Shown in pieces: positions 22,055 to 32,975 of a DNA stretch of 64,000 nucleotides. Position numbers and translations under genes: made by a program. The number at the start of each line of letters is the position of its first letter. Position 1 is the stretch's first letter. The notes under the pieces are model-generated. The model was not told the origin of the DNA, did not search any database, and was given only the letters and a program-made list of their open reading frames with translations. This stretch comes from Halichoerus grypus. Lineage: Eukaryota > Chordata > Mammalia > Carnivora > Phocidae. The stretch is from NCBI RefSeq assembly GCF_964656455.1, contig NC_135721.1:88640754-88704753 (forward strand). Direction: 5' to 3'.

Positions 22055-22845
22055 GCTTAAAAATATACAACCTACCAACACTGAATCATGAGGAAATAGA
22101 AAATCTGAACAGATGAATAACAAGTAAGGAGATTGAAATAATAATAATGAAAAACCTCCCAATAAACAAAGATGGCATCAATGGTAAATTTTACCAAACA
22201 TTTAAGTAAGAATTAATACCAATCCTTCTCAAACTCTTCTGGAAAAAATGAAGAGGAGGGTACAGTTCCAAACTCATTTTACAAAGCCAATGTTGCCCTG
22301 ATACCAAAGCCAGATTACAAGGACACCATAAGAAAAGAAAATTACAGGTCAGTATCTCTGATGAACACAGGTACAAAAATCCTCAACAAAATATTAGCAA
22401 ACCTAAATCAACAGCGCATTAAGAGGATCCTACACCATGATCAAGTGGGATTTTATCCCTGGGATACAAGGATAGTTCAATATACACACGTCAATAAATG
22501 TGATATGCCACATTAACACAATGAAAGGAAAAGATCATACAATAAGCTCAGATGCAGAAAAAGCATTTGACAAAATTCAACATTCTTTCACGATAAAAAC
22601 CCTCAACAAATTAGGTATAGAAGAAATGTATATCTCAACATAATCAAGGTCATATATGACAACCCCACAGCTGATGCTATACTCAGCGATGAAAAATAGC
22701 TGAAAGCTTTTCCTCTAAGATTAAGAATAGGACAAGGATGTCTGCCTTTGCAGGGTCTATTCAACATGGTACTGAAAGTGCTAGCCAGAGCAATTAGGCA
22801 AGATAAAGAAGTATACTTCCAATTCTGGCAACCCCAACCTTATCA
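22055..22845 (+). mobile_element. L1 ORF2 reverse transcriptase fragment, sense
   Basis: In broken frames this encodes the L1 ORF2 reverse transcriptase region. It starts near 'aacactgaatcatgaggaaa' (..LNHEEIENLN). It then shows the KENYR-S-SLMN motif at about 22335, HHDQVGF at 22435, [10 protein letters not shown] at 22553 and GQGCPL...LFNMVLKVLARAIRQ at 22731-22800. Stops and frameshifts are frequent, and the sequence ends before the FADD active-site block. ORF2p normally primes reverse transcription at a nicked target, but this copy is dead. Orientation is opposite to the L1 on its left. Confidence 0.92.
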
Positions 22846-22849
22846 TTCT

Positions 22850-24552
22850 TATTGCAGGGACTCCCTGGTTAGTGGAGAAGAAAGGGACCAAGCTCTATCT
22901 ACAGGCAACTATATTCTAGTTATATATCTTCAACTTCTGCAAAAATAAAATGCCACTCTAGGCCAAAGATTTACCAGGTGTCCTCAGTTTAGGGGACAAA
23001 AGGCAAAAGTGATAGAAGGTTGTGAGCTAACGTTTATGTGTTTATGTGGATTTGGTTGTGTGGATTTTTCTGCAATAAGTTTGTAATGCCACAGCAATTT
23101 CTCATGCTGACTTGTCTTGCCTAACTTGTTGTTTTTATATTTATTCTCTTTATTCTGTTTATTACTCTGGCTGCATGGGATTTAAAGGGTTGCTAAAGAC
23201 AGTCAAGATTGCTAATCAGTCAAGAGATAAAATAATTCATCAAAAGCAATAGACAGATGAATATGAAAAAGTTTTAATAGACCACATAACTTTCTCCACT
23301 GACATGAATGCCCGTGGCCACGTGCATCAGGAACTCCTTTGCTGATTTATAGACACAACTGAAGAGCAGTGTAGATTTGCAGATTATTGGAAATCACTGA
23401 ATACAGGCAAATCTATTCCTACTGCAGGTTTGCATCTGTTAGGGTTAAATTTATAACATATCACTACATTGAGAGAACTTAAATGTTTGGCAAATGTTCC
23501 TACTGCTTGACTTCCTTTGGGTTCTTCCTAAACTATTCATCAAGTTGTTTAAATATGCTTTGTCACTTTAAAAAGTCTTCTATGTTTCAGATACAAAAAC
23601 AATTTTAGCCTTTATTTTTTTTTAATTTTTAAAAACAATTTTAGCCTTTAAAATGTATCCACCAGACCCTGACCATTTGAGGTGATACTAATTTTTACAT
23701 ATGAGTTAATACTGCTAATCCAATAATCATGTATTAGGGTCCCACTGTATCTATAAGACACTGTATGAAGCTGTTACGTTGAATGAAGTTAGTTTTGAAT
23801 TCATTTGAAACCCAAGGGATTTCCATTATGAATTTGTAATTCTTTAAGTCTTTGTACATTTTTTTAAGTTTGACCAAACATTGGAATGGGCTTATGAGAT
23901 GAGTTATGAACTATAATACAACCAATGGGCTCCAGGTTGCTTTTCCGTCTCACAGATTGAAATATTTATCACAAGCTCTTTACTTGACTTGCCAGACACA
24001 GATCTGCAGTGCTAGTCAGCCACTATATTAGGTGCAATTGGCCCGTCCTTGGACAAATGCTAGAAAGTGTACTCTAACATAAACTCTGCTTCTGTGATTG
24101 AATCAACTCATTTCTCCGGTGGTGGGTGCTTTGGGTTATGCAGTAGGTAGGGGATATCCTCTGTTGCTAACAATGTTAACGATGGCTTTGTAAATGTCAT
24201 TTTAAAAGTTAGCCTGAAGTTTCAGATCTCTGACCTATTGTGGGGCAGGCTAAGTTTTGTTGATCTGAATCTTTTAACTGCTTTCTCAAAAACCATGCTT
24301 GCAGTATTAACTCACTCGGTGTCCTCCATTTGTTCACAGTTTTCCCAACTCTGACTATCATCATGTCTTGTGCTTCTGGAAGAGTTTGCCTTTAGACCAC
24401 CACCTCTGTTCTTTAGAGTTTCAGACACTTCTCCAAGAATCTCTTCTTGATGAGACAAGAGAGTTACTTGTTCAGTTCTTAACCTTGAGAAGTCAACTTG
24501 GTTGCTCCCATACAAACATCTGAACAATGAAGTGTATTGTACGTAATAGCAG
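22850..24552. other. Unannotated DNA
   Basis: No gene was seen. It contains the 20-bp direct duplication around a T-rich stub at 23595-23650, listed separately. The rest is AT-rich sequence without recognised repeats. Confidence 0.45.
23595..23650. repeat. Exact 20-bp duplication flanking a T-rich stub
   Basis: The 20-mer 'aaaaacaattttagccttta' occurs at 23595-23614 and again at 23631-23650. The two copies are separated by 16 bp (nine T, AA, five T). The arrangement matches a target-site duplication around a retrotransposon tail with no body. Confidence 0.9.
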
Positions 24553-24735
24553 TTGAGAACACAGGCTTGTCCCACAAAGTTGGGTTTGGACTGTGGCCTT
24601 TCCACATGCTAGTTGTATGACCTGGGAGAAGTTCCTCTTCTACAAAATGTGGATGATAACAGTATCCACTTTGTAAAATTGTGATAATTGAATGATATGA
24701 CGAATGTAAAGCACTTAGCTCCGTGCCCGGAAAAC
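24553..24735 (+). repeat. MIR SINE, sense
   Basis: MIR order is visible: 'gggtttggactgtggccttt', 'gctagttgtatgacctggga', 'gaagttcctcttctacaaaa', 'tgtggatgataacagtatcc' and 'aaagcacttagctccgtgcc'. Confidence 0.88.
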
Positions 24736-25605
24736 TGCGATACTCAATGAAGTTAGCTTATCAGTACCGAGACTGTGAGATCAGTAGGGATAAATCAATA
24801 AACCTAAAACAAGATGTGTTCCACAAGTTATATATAGTCACCTACATGTCCCTTTTCCTGGAACAGTTGACTCAATCTTCCTCACTATGTTATCTCCTGC
24901 TTCAGAAAGGGTGAAATGAATATTATGGTTTTAGGTATAATTCAAGAAGCTGTAAACACCAAGGAATTTAACAGGAAAAAAAAGTACTCAAATAGGAAAA
25001 AGAAACATATTTTGGAAACCATTGGGTTGAAGTAGAAAATGCAAGCAGGGTGATTTTTTTTTTTTTTTAACCTGCTGTAGGGCCATATGGTTGCTGAATG
25101 TGTTGATGCTGGTTTTAAGATTCTTGAGTATTTTAAACTTGACATGTTATTTTTTTAATGATTTCAAACATCATTTCTTTCAGAGCCTTTTCCCAACATT
25201 GCCATAATATTGAACAGATGGCTCAGCAGCATCTACATTTGCATTTTGCTATACTGCCATGTTATTTGCAAAATTTCTTATCAAAAACCTGTGATTCTTT
25301 CTCTACCTTTTCAGAATGGCTGCGATGAAACTGTAAATAGGTTCTTCCCAGAGCCTTGGGGATGTAGTAGAAATTGGGATCGCATATTGCTTCTTCTTTG
25401 CAATTTTATGTTGTTATATTTTGGGGTTTTATACCTACCGTTATTAGTACACTCTCTCATCTTAAACAGCCCCTTTCTTCCAAATGACTACAAGTCCTCA
25501 TCATACCTTTGTGATATGAGTAAAAATGAGGTGATGTTAGCGCTGAAAGGAATCTTGAAGATTATACCAGCCCTTTCACACCCCCTCTGTTTACTATTCC
25601 AGCAA
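24736..25605. other. Unannotated DNA
   Basis: No supported gene was found. The 154-codon plus frame at 25210-25674 is hydrophobic, has no domain and runs into an L2 fragment. A 15-base T run lies at about 25055. Nothing else was recognised. Confidence 0.45.
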
Positions 25606-25609
25606 TTCA

Positions 25610-25790
25610 TCAAATTGTCACTGTCTGAAGTTGTCCTGTTTATTTCCTTTATTTGTTGTCCACCTCTTCCATAGAATGGAAGCTCCATGAGAGCTAGATC
25701 CCTGTCTGGTTTGTTTATCACCTTGTCCCCAGTGCTGGCTCAGCGTTGGTGCCCAGTAACATCTGTGAATCAATGAATGAGCTAATGAAG
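25610..25790 (+). repeat. LINE L2 3' end
   Basis: It reads 'atagaatggaagctccatga', 'gagctagatccctgtctggt', 'ttgtttatcaccttgtcccc agtgctgg' (in parts) and ends 'gaatcaatgaatgagc'. This is the L2 3' terminal motif series. Confidence 0.85.
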
Positions 25791-27110
25791 TCATTAATAA
25801 GTAATTCTCTAGATGCTGAAATTCTTTCACAAGCAGAATATGATGAGTTCCATGAACATAATTACTTTCTCTAATCTTTTTACTTTTATTTTACTTAGCT
25901 ATATTTTTAAGAAGGCTTTTCCAGGAGTGTTCTCTTGATAGTCTTTACTTCCTTGTTTTTTATGGTGGTTTTTTTTTTTTAATAAAAAAATGACTATGTG
26001 CATATAAACAGGTAGTCCCGTAGGAGGTTTGTGAGGGCTTTTTTATTTTTGTTTTTTTTTTACTTTGGGGCACTGGGATTAGTGCCAACATAAAGGCATT
26101 TTCTTGCTTAACAGATTGAAAAGACACAGGAAGCCGGAGGAGCTGTATTGATCAGAGCTGACTGTAGACCTTTCCTTTTAAAGGCATGTGATGATGAAAA
26201 ATAAGCCCACCAATATCTCTATTAAGCTTCTTTGATTTTTCTCTTTTTAAATGAGGACTGCTAGGATGCCTCTTTGGCTCAGAGCGTGGTTAAGGCTGCA
26301 GGCCATACTGTGTCTGAATGCTGGCTTCCTGGTTCACATTTAGCTGGGTTTGCCCTTGATTATTGCTGTTCGCAGCCCATGACCTGCATTAAATATCTCT
26401 GTGACTTCAGGCTAGGAACTAGGCTAAGATTTGTTCAGTCTTAGCTTTGCACATAGAACAAATGGAGAAAATTTTAATATGGAAGGTTGCACTATGCTAT
26501 ATCTAGAAAATCGCTCTAATTATTGTGAATTATTGGCAGGTTATTTGTCAGTAGAGTAACAAATTCTGTCTGTCAGCTCAGAGGTACAGTGGGAGGTAAA
26601 GAGCCACTTTTATTGGTACAACCATGTGTCTAGAAAGCGTTTTAGGCTTCATCAGGTAGGTCTTTATAGATATTAGAGTTTCTGTGAAAAGAGACAGGAG
26701 CTTCATCTCCGCTGAATAAAAACTTTGATTTTTCTAAAGCCAGAATTACAAAAGGATTTTAAAAGTGAGGGTCTTTGTACTGTGGGTTTATATTTCCCAC
26801 TTCTGAGCCTAGATTTTGCCACAGGCAAGCCCATGAGAAACCTCCAGCAGTGCTCGGAGTAGGAGATAAAGTGCCGTAGAGAACAAATTCCAGCCCAAAT
26901 GCAGGAATGAAAAAAAATTTTTTTAATATTTTTTTTCTGGCCTTCACAATACACCAAATGGTTTTCATAAAACATTTATGTAGGTAAGATTTGAGGAAGC
27001 AGGGAGAGAACATAAAAGTCAGCAGCTGCAGTTCAGCCCTTACCAATACGGTAGGATTAGTTAAGTCCACTGGAGGTGTGGTATTTCGTGGACTCCCTGT
27101 ACTCCCCGCC
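25791..27110. other. Unannotated DNA with one SINE-like stretch
   Basis: No gene was found. Positions 26263-26400 ('ggatgcctctttggctcaga', 'gcgtggttaaggctgc') weakly resemble the head of a tRNA-derived SINE or MIR but degenerate quickly. The 90- and 103-codon antisense frames near 26703-27070 overlap each other and show no domain. Confidence 0.4.
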
Positions 27111-27126
27111 TCACCTTAGAAAATCT

Positions 27127-27325
27127 TTTTTTTTTTTTTAAAGATTTTATTTATTTATTTGACAGAGAGACAGAGCGAGAGACGGAACACAAGCAGGGGG
27201 AGTGGGAGAGGGAGAAGCAGGCTTCCCGCCGAGCAGGGAGCCCGATGTGGGACTCGATCCCAGGACCCCGGGATCATGACCCGAGCCGAAGGCAGACGCT
27301 TAACGACTGAGCCACCCAGGCGCCC
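27127..27325 (-). mobile_element. Can-SINE, antisense, 16-bp perfect TSD
   Basis: A complete reversed Can-SINE: poly-T, 'aaagattttatttatttatt', GA-rich block, 'gcaggcttcccgccgagcag', 'ggatcatgacccgagccgaa' and 'tgagccacccaggcgcc'. It is flanked by perfect 16-bp target-site duplications 'tcaccttagaaaatct' at 27111-27126 and 27326-27341. The perfect duplication and high CpG content ('cccgccgagc') indicate a relatively recent insertion. Open frames across it are SINE sequence, not genes. Confidence 0.98.
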
Positions 27326-27341
27326 TCACCTTAGAAAATCT

Positions 27342-28495
27342 TACCTGTCTTAACATGAAGCTTTATTTATGATGTATTTCCTAAGGCAGGGCTTTGCATT
27401 ACTGGATTAAGTGTATAATAAATACTGCCTAAGTATAGTAGTTTCCTCAATGAGTTTAACCCTTTGTTTGCTGCACCCTGTGGCCATGTAACCTTCCTGT
27501 CCGGGCAAATGAATACTAATTATCATTATAAACCCTTCTTCTCATTATGTTCCAATGGATGGCATCTTTTATAGCTTGCTAATTATAAGCACACAGAACT
27601 GAAGTGCTTGAAGTTAAATAATGTAAACAGGGTTGTAATAGATTTTCATGTTGAATGCTTTTATTGATTAATTGTTAATTAAAATTTCTCAAATCTCTAA
27701 CCAATTAATCCATTTAGTTTATTAGATACTGTAATAACCCTGATTCTGTACTTGTAGATTATACTTATGGAATATTCTTTTTATTCTCTTAAGAGGATTT
27801 CTTCATAAATAACTAACTCATACAGACTTAAAGTACTGTGCTAAACCAGAAGGTATAGAAATTTACCATTCAACATTTTTTAACCAAAAATTGATTAGAA
27901 ATGACTATAATTATAATCTTAAAGTTAGAAAGACTCTCACACTTAGAGGTGTGAGGTAACAACTAACTTCCATTCAGGGTCATTTAACTTCTGGTTGAAC
28001 ATGCAATCAATTGAGGAATCATACTCATTCTCTTTGGATGGTTCTGATTGTGAAAAAAAACTTTCAGGAAGCTAAAATGACCCCTGTACTTTACCCCCAT
28101 TGGTCCATACTCCCATGTCTGGAATGACCCAGAATAAGTTTAACCTCTTTTCCATAACAATGCCCTTTAGATATGTAAGATGTCTAGTGTGACCCATTTA
28201 ACTCTTCTCTCTCCATGACAGATTACTTCTACTTTCTCAACTATTCCTCAAATGTTCAGACCCTTCATTAGAAGTCTTGCTGTCCTTTTCTAGACTCATG
28301 GAGCTTTCACTCAGCAATGAAAGGAAACATTAAACACACAATACTAAGAGTAATGAGATTCTCACAGTGGAAGGAAAAAATAGTACAGGTTTATAGGTAG
28401 GAAAGGAGGTGGGGGGGAGGGGCTAACCTAGCCCAGTCGTAAAACCTCTCTAGGTCAACAGAGATAACATGCACACCAGATGAACAGATTATAAA
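27342..28495. other. Unannotated AT-rich DNA with TAAT-rich block
   Basis: No gene was found. Positions 27655-27725 carry several TAATTA/ATTAAT sites. A G-rich run lies at 28406-28424. No repeats were recognised. Confidence 0.4.
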
Positions 28496-28499
28496 CATA

Positions 28500-28735
28500 A
28501 TGCCCCATCCCACATTCCTAGTCCTTTTACCCTGTTCTGGTTTTCCTGCATAACACTGCATCTTCTAGTATACTATATAATTCATTTGTTTATTATTTTA
28601 CTGTCTCTTTTCATTAGAATCTAAACTCCATGAAGGCAGGAATTTTTTCTGCTACATTCAGTTGTGAATCCCTAGCATCTAGATCATGCTACACACATAG
28701 CAAGCACTCAACAAATATTTATTGAACAGTATTTA
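28500..28735 (+). repeat. LINE L2 3' end
   Basis: The text 'tagaatctaaactccatgaa', 'ggcaggaattttttctgcta' and 'atagcaagcactcaacaaat atttattgaa' (in parts) follows the L2 3' consensus to its end. Confidence 0.88.
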
Positions 28736-29004
28736 TTGCTTAGGTATGGCTGTTCATTTAGCTGCCAGTCCATCTAACTAACAACCAATTCATATATTTC
28801 CATCTTGCCCACTGGGAGCTTTTGTAAGACCTTGACAGATGCCTTGCAGAAATCCAGATACATTATATTTAAGATCAGAGGAAACTGTAGAGATAACATC
28901 ATCTGGTCTTTGCAAACTCATGTTGGCTCCTGGTAATCATTGCTTTCTTTTCTAAGTATGAAAATACTCTCTCTGTAATTCTAACATAAAATAATTATTC
29001 ATAT

Positions 29005-29170
29005 GTAGTGTTCAGCTCTCATGTGGAAGGAACCCTGCTCAGTGACCTATATAAATGTATTGGCTCATTTAGTCCTTGCTTTGTTTAGTCCTCATATTTA
29101 GGAGGTACTATTACCATCCCTGTTTACTAATGAGATCAATGTGCTCTAGGGAAGTTAGGTAACTTCTGGG
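29005..29170 (-). repeat. MIR SINE, antisense
   Basis: Antisense MIR features are 'tttagtcctcatatttagga', 'ggtactattaccatccctgt', 'ttactaatgagatcaatg' and 'gaagttaggtaacttc'. The copy is diverged. Confidence 0.7.
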
Positions 29171-29379
29171 GGGAACAAGTGTAAAGTGGCTAAAAGTATT
29201 CTCTTAGTATTGCCACCTAACCAGCACTTAAATTCCCTCTTAGTTGGTTCTACTCCTTACCACTTTGAAGATCGTTCTTGATGTGAAAGCAGAAGCAAGA
29301 TAGAAGTTGAATTATGTTTTTTCTGGCATCTGTTGATGTTATGCTGTTTCACACAACACCATCTCCCTAAACAGTGACC

Positions 29380-29550
29380 ATTCTTTTTTTTTTAATTACT
29401 GAAGTATAATTGATGAACAGTTATATTATTTTCAGGTATATAACATATTGATTCAACAGTTCTATACATTACTGAGTGCTCACCACGGTAAGTGTAGTCA
29501 CCATCTGTCACCACCTGTTCTTACTCTTTATACTACCTTACAGGTTTTTC
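29380..29550 (-). mobile_element. L1 3'UTR fragment, antisense
   Basis: A T run is followed by 'attactgaagtataattgat', 'ttattttcaggtatataaca', 'cagttctatacattactgag', 'tgctcaccacggtaagtgta' and 'gtcaccatctgtcacc'. This is a reversed L1 3' UTR. Confidence 0.85.
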
Positions 29551-29955
29551 AAGTCCCTCTCTGGTTGCATGTTACATTAAACAGTCTGTATCTTTTATTC
29601 CTTTACAACTGTTAAGTTTTTCTAGGTGTCCTTTTTCTATAGCCTAAAGGAAGTGGTCTCTAAATATCATATCCTTTCCCAGGGCTAGAAATCAAGTCCA
29701 TAATCAAACATGGCACATTATTTATTGGTATTATATTAGAAAGGAGGGCTTAGCTGAATGATTTTTTCTTTTTGCTTTTTCTGTAGGCCTTTAAGCCATA
29801 GTGTTAAATAGAAAGTAGCCGTGACTAATTTTCATTCGTACTTTGACTTAATTTGACTGCTCTTGTTGGTATTTGTGACAAAATGATCATTTTTGGTTAA
29901 GTTGTTCCAACATAATCTTGGGTGTATTTTAATTAGATTTCAAGCCTTTTATTTT

Positions 29956-29989
29956 ATATACATACACACACACACATATGCACACACAG
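29956..29989. repeat. (CA)n microsatellite
   Basis: An imperfect CA tract, 'tacatacacacacacacaca', continues with 'tatgcacacacag'. Confidence 0.95.
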
Positions 29990-30695
29990 TTAGAATTTTT
30001 TCTGTTGAAAAGTGAGACATTGTTGATGCAGAAATTTGCTTTATGGATCAATTCCATACTCTAACAATCTACTAAGAAAAGCCAAGGAAGCCAAAGGTTG
30101 TGAGATGAAAAAGTGACCTCAGCACGGAGTCTTCTTCCCAACGTTTCCCAGTATCTGAAGGATCTCACACATGGTGTTAGCTAACATTGAAGAGGGAACG
30201 TCTGCATTCTGTCCAAACAGAATCTTGCCATAATGATTGCAGCATATTTAGAATGTGGCATTTATTTCTTATTGAAATTTCTGTTTTGGAAGACTTTTGT
30301 TTTTCTCCCTCTGAATGACAACTCCAAGGGGTTTTGTGATACCAGTGAGGGTATGAAGGTAGAGAGAGATTGTCTTCTCATTGGGCTTTGTGCAGAAGCT
30401 TTGGAATCGGGATAGAAAACAGCTCTGCCATCTTTATGGTAGGATCACAGGAGATTACATATCTCTTCTCTTCCTGAATTGCCCAGCAAGGACCACCAGA
30501 AGATGCTTTAAATGGTGATGTTTTACATGGAAATTCAGGTGTAAGCAGGCACTTCCAGGGACCTTCTGAGTCCTGCCTTGATAGCAGAAAGGGCAAATGT
30601 ATGGATTAATGTCCCAGGTTCAGCCCCAGGTACACCGGGTTCCACAGGTGAACAAACTCACTCTGTCTTACACTGGAGCAGACATACAGGTTTCT

Positions 30696-30746
30696 CCTTC
30701 TGAGAAAATACTCAGAAGGAACTGAGTATTTTCTAGGAGCAGAAGG
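30696..30746. repeat. 20-bp inverted repeat with 6-nt loop
   Basis: The left arm 'ccttctgagaaaatactcag' (30696-30715) is the exact reverse complement of the right arm once a 5-nt 'aggag' insert in the right arm (ctgagtattttct / aggag / cagaagg, 30722-30746) is looped out. The loop is 'aaggaa'. It could fold as a short hairpin in DNA or RNA. Confidence 0.9.
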
Positions 30747-30871
30747 GGAAAGATAAAATCCATTGCCATTATGACAGGTCTCCTCCCAATAGCCTGTAAA
30801 TATTTTCCAAGACTAACAGTTAAAGCTACATCAGCAGAGTCCAAAATGAAAATGCTGTAAATGTGCACAAG

Positions 30872-30892
30872 TAAAAAAAAAAAAAAAAAAAA
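30872..30892. repeat. Poly-A tract
   Basis: About 21 consecutive A follow 'gtgcacaagt'. No retroelement body or clear flanking duplication was recognised, so it is listed only as a simple repeat. Confidence 0.9.
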
Positions 30893-32571
30893 AGGACAAA
30901 ATCTTTAAGAATGGCATTGTAGGTGGATTTTTTCTAAAAAATATAAAACTTTGAGTATTAAAAAAAATCCTCACCAGCCAATAGAAATACATACCAGTTT
31001 CTCACTCATGCTTTTCAGTGCTGCTTGCTCCCACCTCTCAGGTCAGCCTCATTTTCAGCTGGATTTCTTCATTCAGCTTTTATTTATAGCCTATCTCCTC
31101 AGCGAGCATACATAGAAACAGTTGATGTCAGGCACAGACAGGATGAACTGTGTTCTGGGGGTCAGCCAGGCCTGAGACCTTTGTGAAAAGATGAGATGAT
31201 AATGGAGAAAGATTTATGGAGAAACATGACCTATTAGGAGTTACTTGTGAATCTGCCCTGTATTTCTTTTATCCAAGTACGTAAGGAAAGTTAATAGAAA
31301 GTGCCAAACAGAATATTGTTAAATACATCGTGCCACTTCTGCCATTTACAACAATCATTTTGCTTCATGGCTGAAAGAGCATTGATCATCTCTCTTACTG
31401 TGGGACACAGGGTAGAGTAGCCCTAAGTATCTTAAAGTGGCAAATTTCTTCAGCCACATCAGATTACTGTCTCCGTCTTGCAAGCTTTTGTGTTCAGAAT
31501 TTCATGATTGGAAAAGAAAACCATGCTCCCAACTATAAATGATCCTCAAATGTGTTTTTTCCTCTACATTTCCACCAATTAAGGGGAAAAAAGGGGATAT
31601 GTTATAGAGATGCGCTTGCCAGCGAGCCTTCTGCTACCTACAAAAAAAACACATGATTTGTTATTAGATTATATAGATGGGGTGCAGGACGAGATTCGGG
31701 AAAATGTTAAAACGGAAGTGGTACATTTCCCAAGTCTCACTGAAGTGTGCCTATCATGTGAGGGTTAATAACGTCAGCATTGTCACTCGCCCGAGCCTGT
31801 GTGGTCTTCCTCTCACTCAAAGTAATGACTGCACAGTTTTAGATGAGAGAACACAGAGGTCTTGAAGTGTTCTTGTCAATGTCAGATTACAGGTGGAAGG
31901 CAGGGTTCACTATTACTGTTATGTGGTTTCTTTACCCAGCTTTGACAGGGCAGTGGAAGGCGGCTCTGATATGCACTACTCAGGCACTTTATCGAGACAT
32001 GACCCTGTGGAAAAGCACTCAATATCAATCAGTGATCAGGATGTAAAACCACTGTCTCTGGTTCTAATCTCTTTATGCCATCAATAGATTTTTGACAAGG
32101 TCAGTGCACTGACAGACCACTTAACTTTCTGAAAACCAAATGCACTTTTAACTACAAGCTCTGATTGAAGTCACTAATTTTCATTATAAAAATAATAACA
32201 TAATTGAAAGATCTTGTCCTATGACTAAGAATCTGATAGAAAATCGATTATTAACTCTTTAATAATACTGTCTGTTGATAGCAGGCTAATACTTGTTCTC
32301 TAATTTACAAGTACCAATATGGAGATTAGGGAAGTCACATAACTTGCTAAGGGCTTTTGCAGTAATGTGTATAAGCTTAATTTTAATGAAGCAAATACAT
32401 GTTGTTGTCCTAAGAATTTGTCTTTAAAATAACTCTGGTGATTTATTTGGGAGGGATGGGAGAGGTAAAGCAAAGACATTCCTTTGTAATGTAGATGACC
32501 AGCCATATTATTTACAAAGTGCAAGACTTTAATTTTTAAAAGAGTCTCTTTTTAAAAATATATTGGCCTCT

Positions 32572-32690
32572 TATTTATTTATTCATTCAACAAACATCAC
32601 AGGCGCCTGTGACGCTGTGCCAAGTATTCTGCTAGGAACTGGTCATAAACACATAAATGAGAGATACCATTTCCACTGTAAAATCTACTC
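32572..32690 (-). repeat. LINE L2 3' end, antisense
   Basis: The plus strand reads 'tattcattcaacaaacatca', then 'ctgtgccaagtattctgcta' and 'ggaactggtcataaacac', which is the reversed L2 3' end. Confidence 0.75.
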
Positions 32691-32784
32691 ATATAAGTAA
32701 ATGATACTTGTCAATGGTTTTCTCATTCTGTTCTTTTCAGTTCAGTAAAATATTTGTTAATACGATAAAATCATATTTAAAAAG

Positions 32785-32975
32785 TGAACGGGAATGGGGA
32801 GAAACTGCTTAGTAGGTACAACATTTTACTTTGAAATGATAGAGATGTTTTGGAATTAGAGGTGATCGTGATTTACAACATTGTGCACTAAATGTACTAA
32901 ATGCCACTGAATTGTATACTTACTTAATGTGGTTGATTTTCTGTAATGTGACTTTCATCTCAGTTTTTTTTTTAA
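32785..32975 (+). mobile_element. L1 3'UTR end, sense
   Basis: It reads 'gaatggggagaaactgctta', 'gatagagatgttttggaatt', 'ttgtgcactaaatgtactaa', 'atgccactgaattgtatact' and 'tgtgactttcatctcag'. This follows the L1M 3' terminal consensus, with the A tail now replaced by T-rich sequence at the junction with the antisense L1. Confidence 0.8.

Larger units (their letters stand above)
29551..32570. other. Unannotated DNA
   Basis: No gene was supported. It includes a (CA)n tract (29956-29989), an inverted repeat (30696-30746) and a poly-A run (about 30872-30892), each listed separately. The antisense frames of 60-77 codons are chance-like. Positions 32290-32370 weakly resemble a reversed MIR. Confidence 0.45.

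Noticed and set aside
25295..25345. Possible exon after 'tctaccttttcag'
   Set aside because: The following open stretch lacks a clear donor; the frame is a hydrophobic chance frame.
26263..26400. Very old Can-SINE or MIR
   Set aside because: Only the first roughly 35 bp look SINE-like; the rest does not follow either consensus well enough.
28400..28426. G-quadruplex at the G-rich run
   Set aside because: Fewer than four separate GGG tracts with proper loops.
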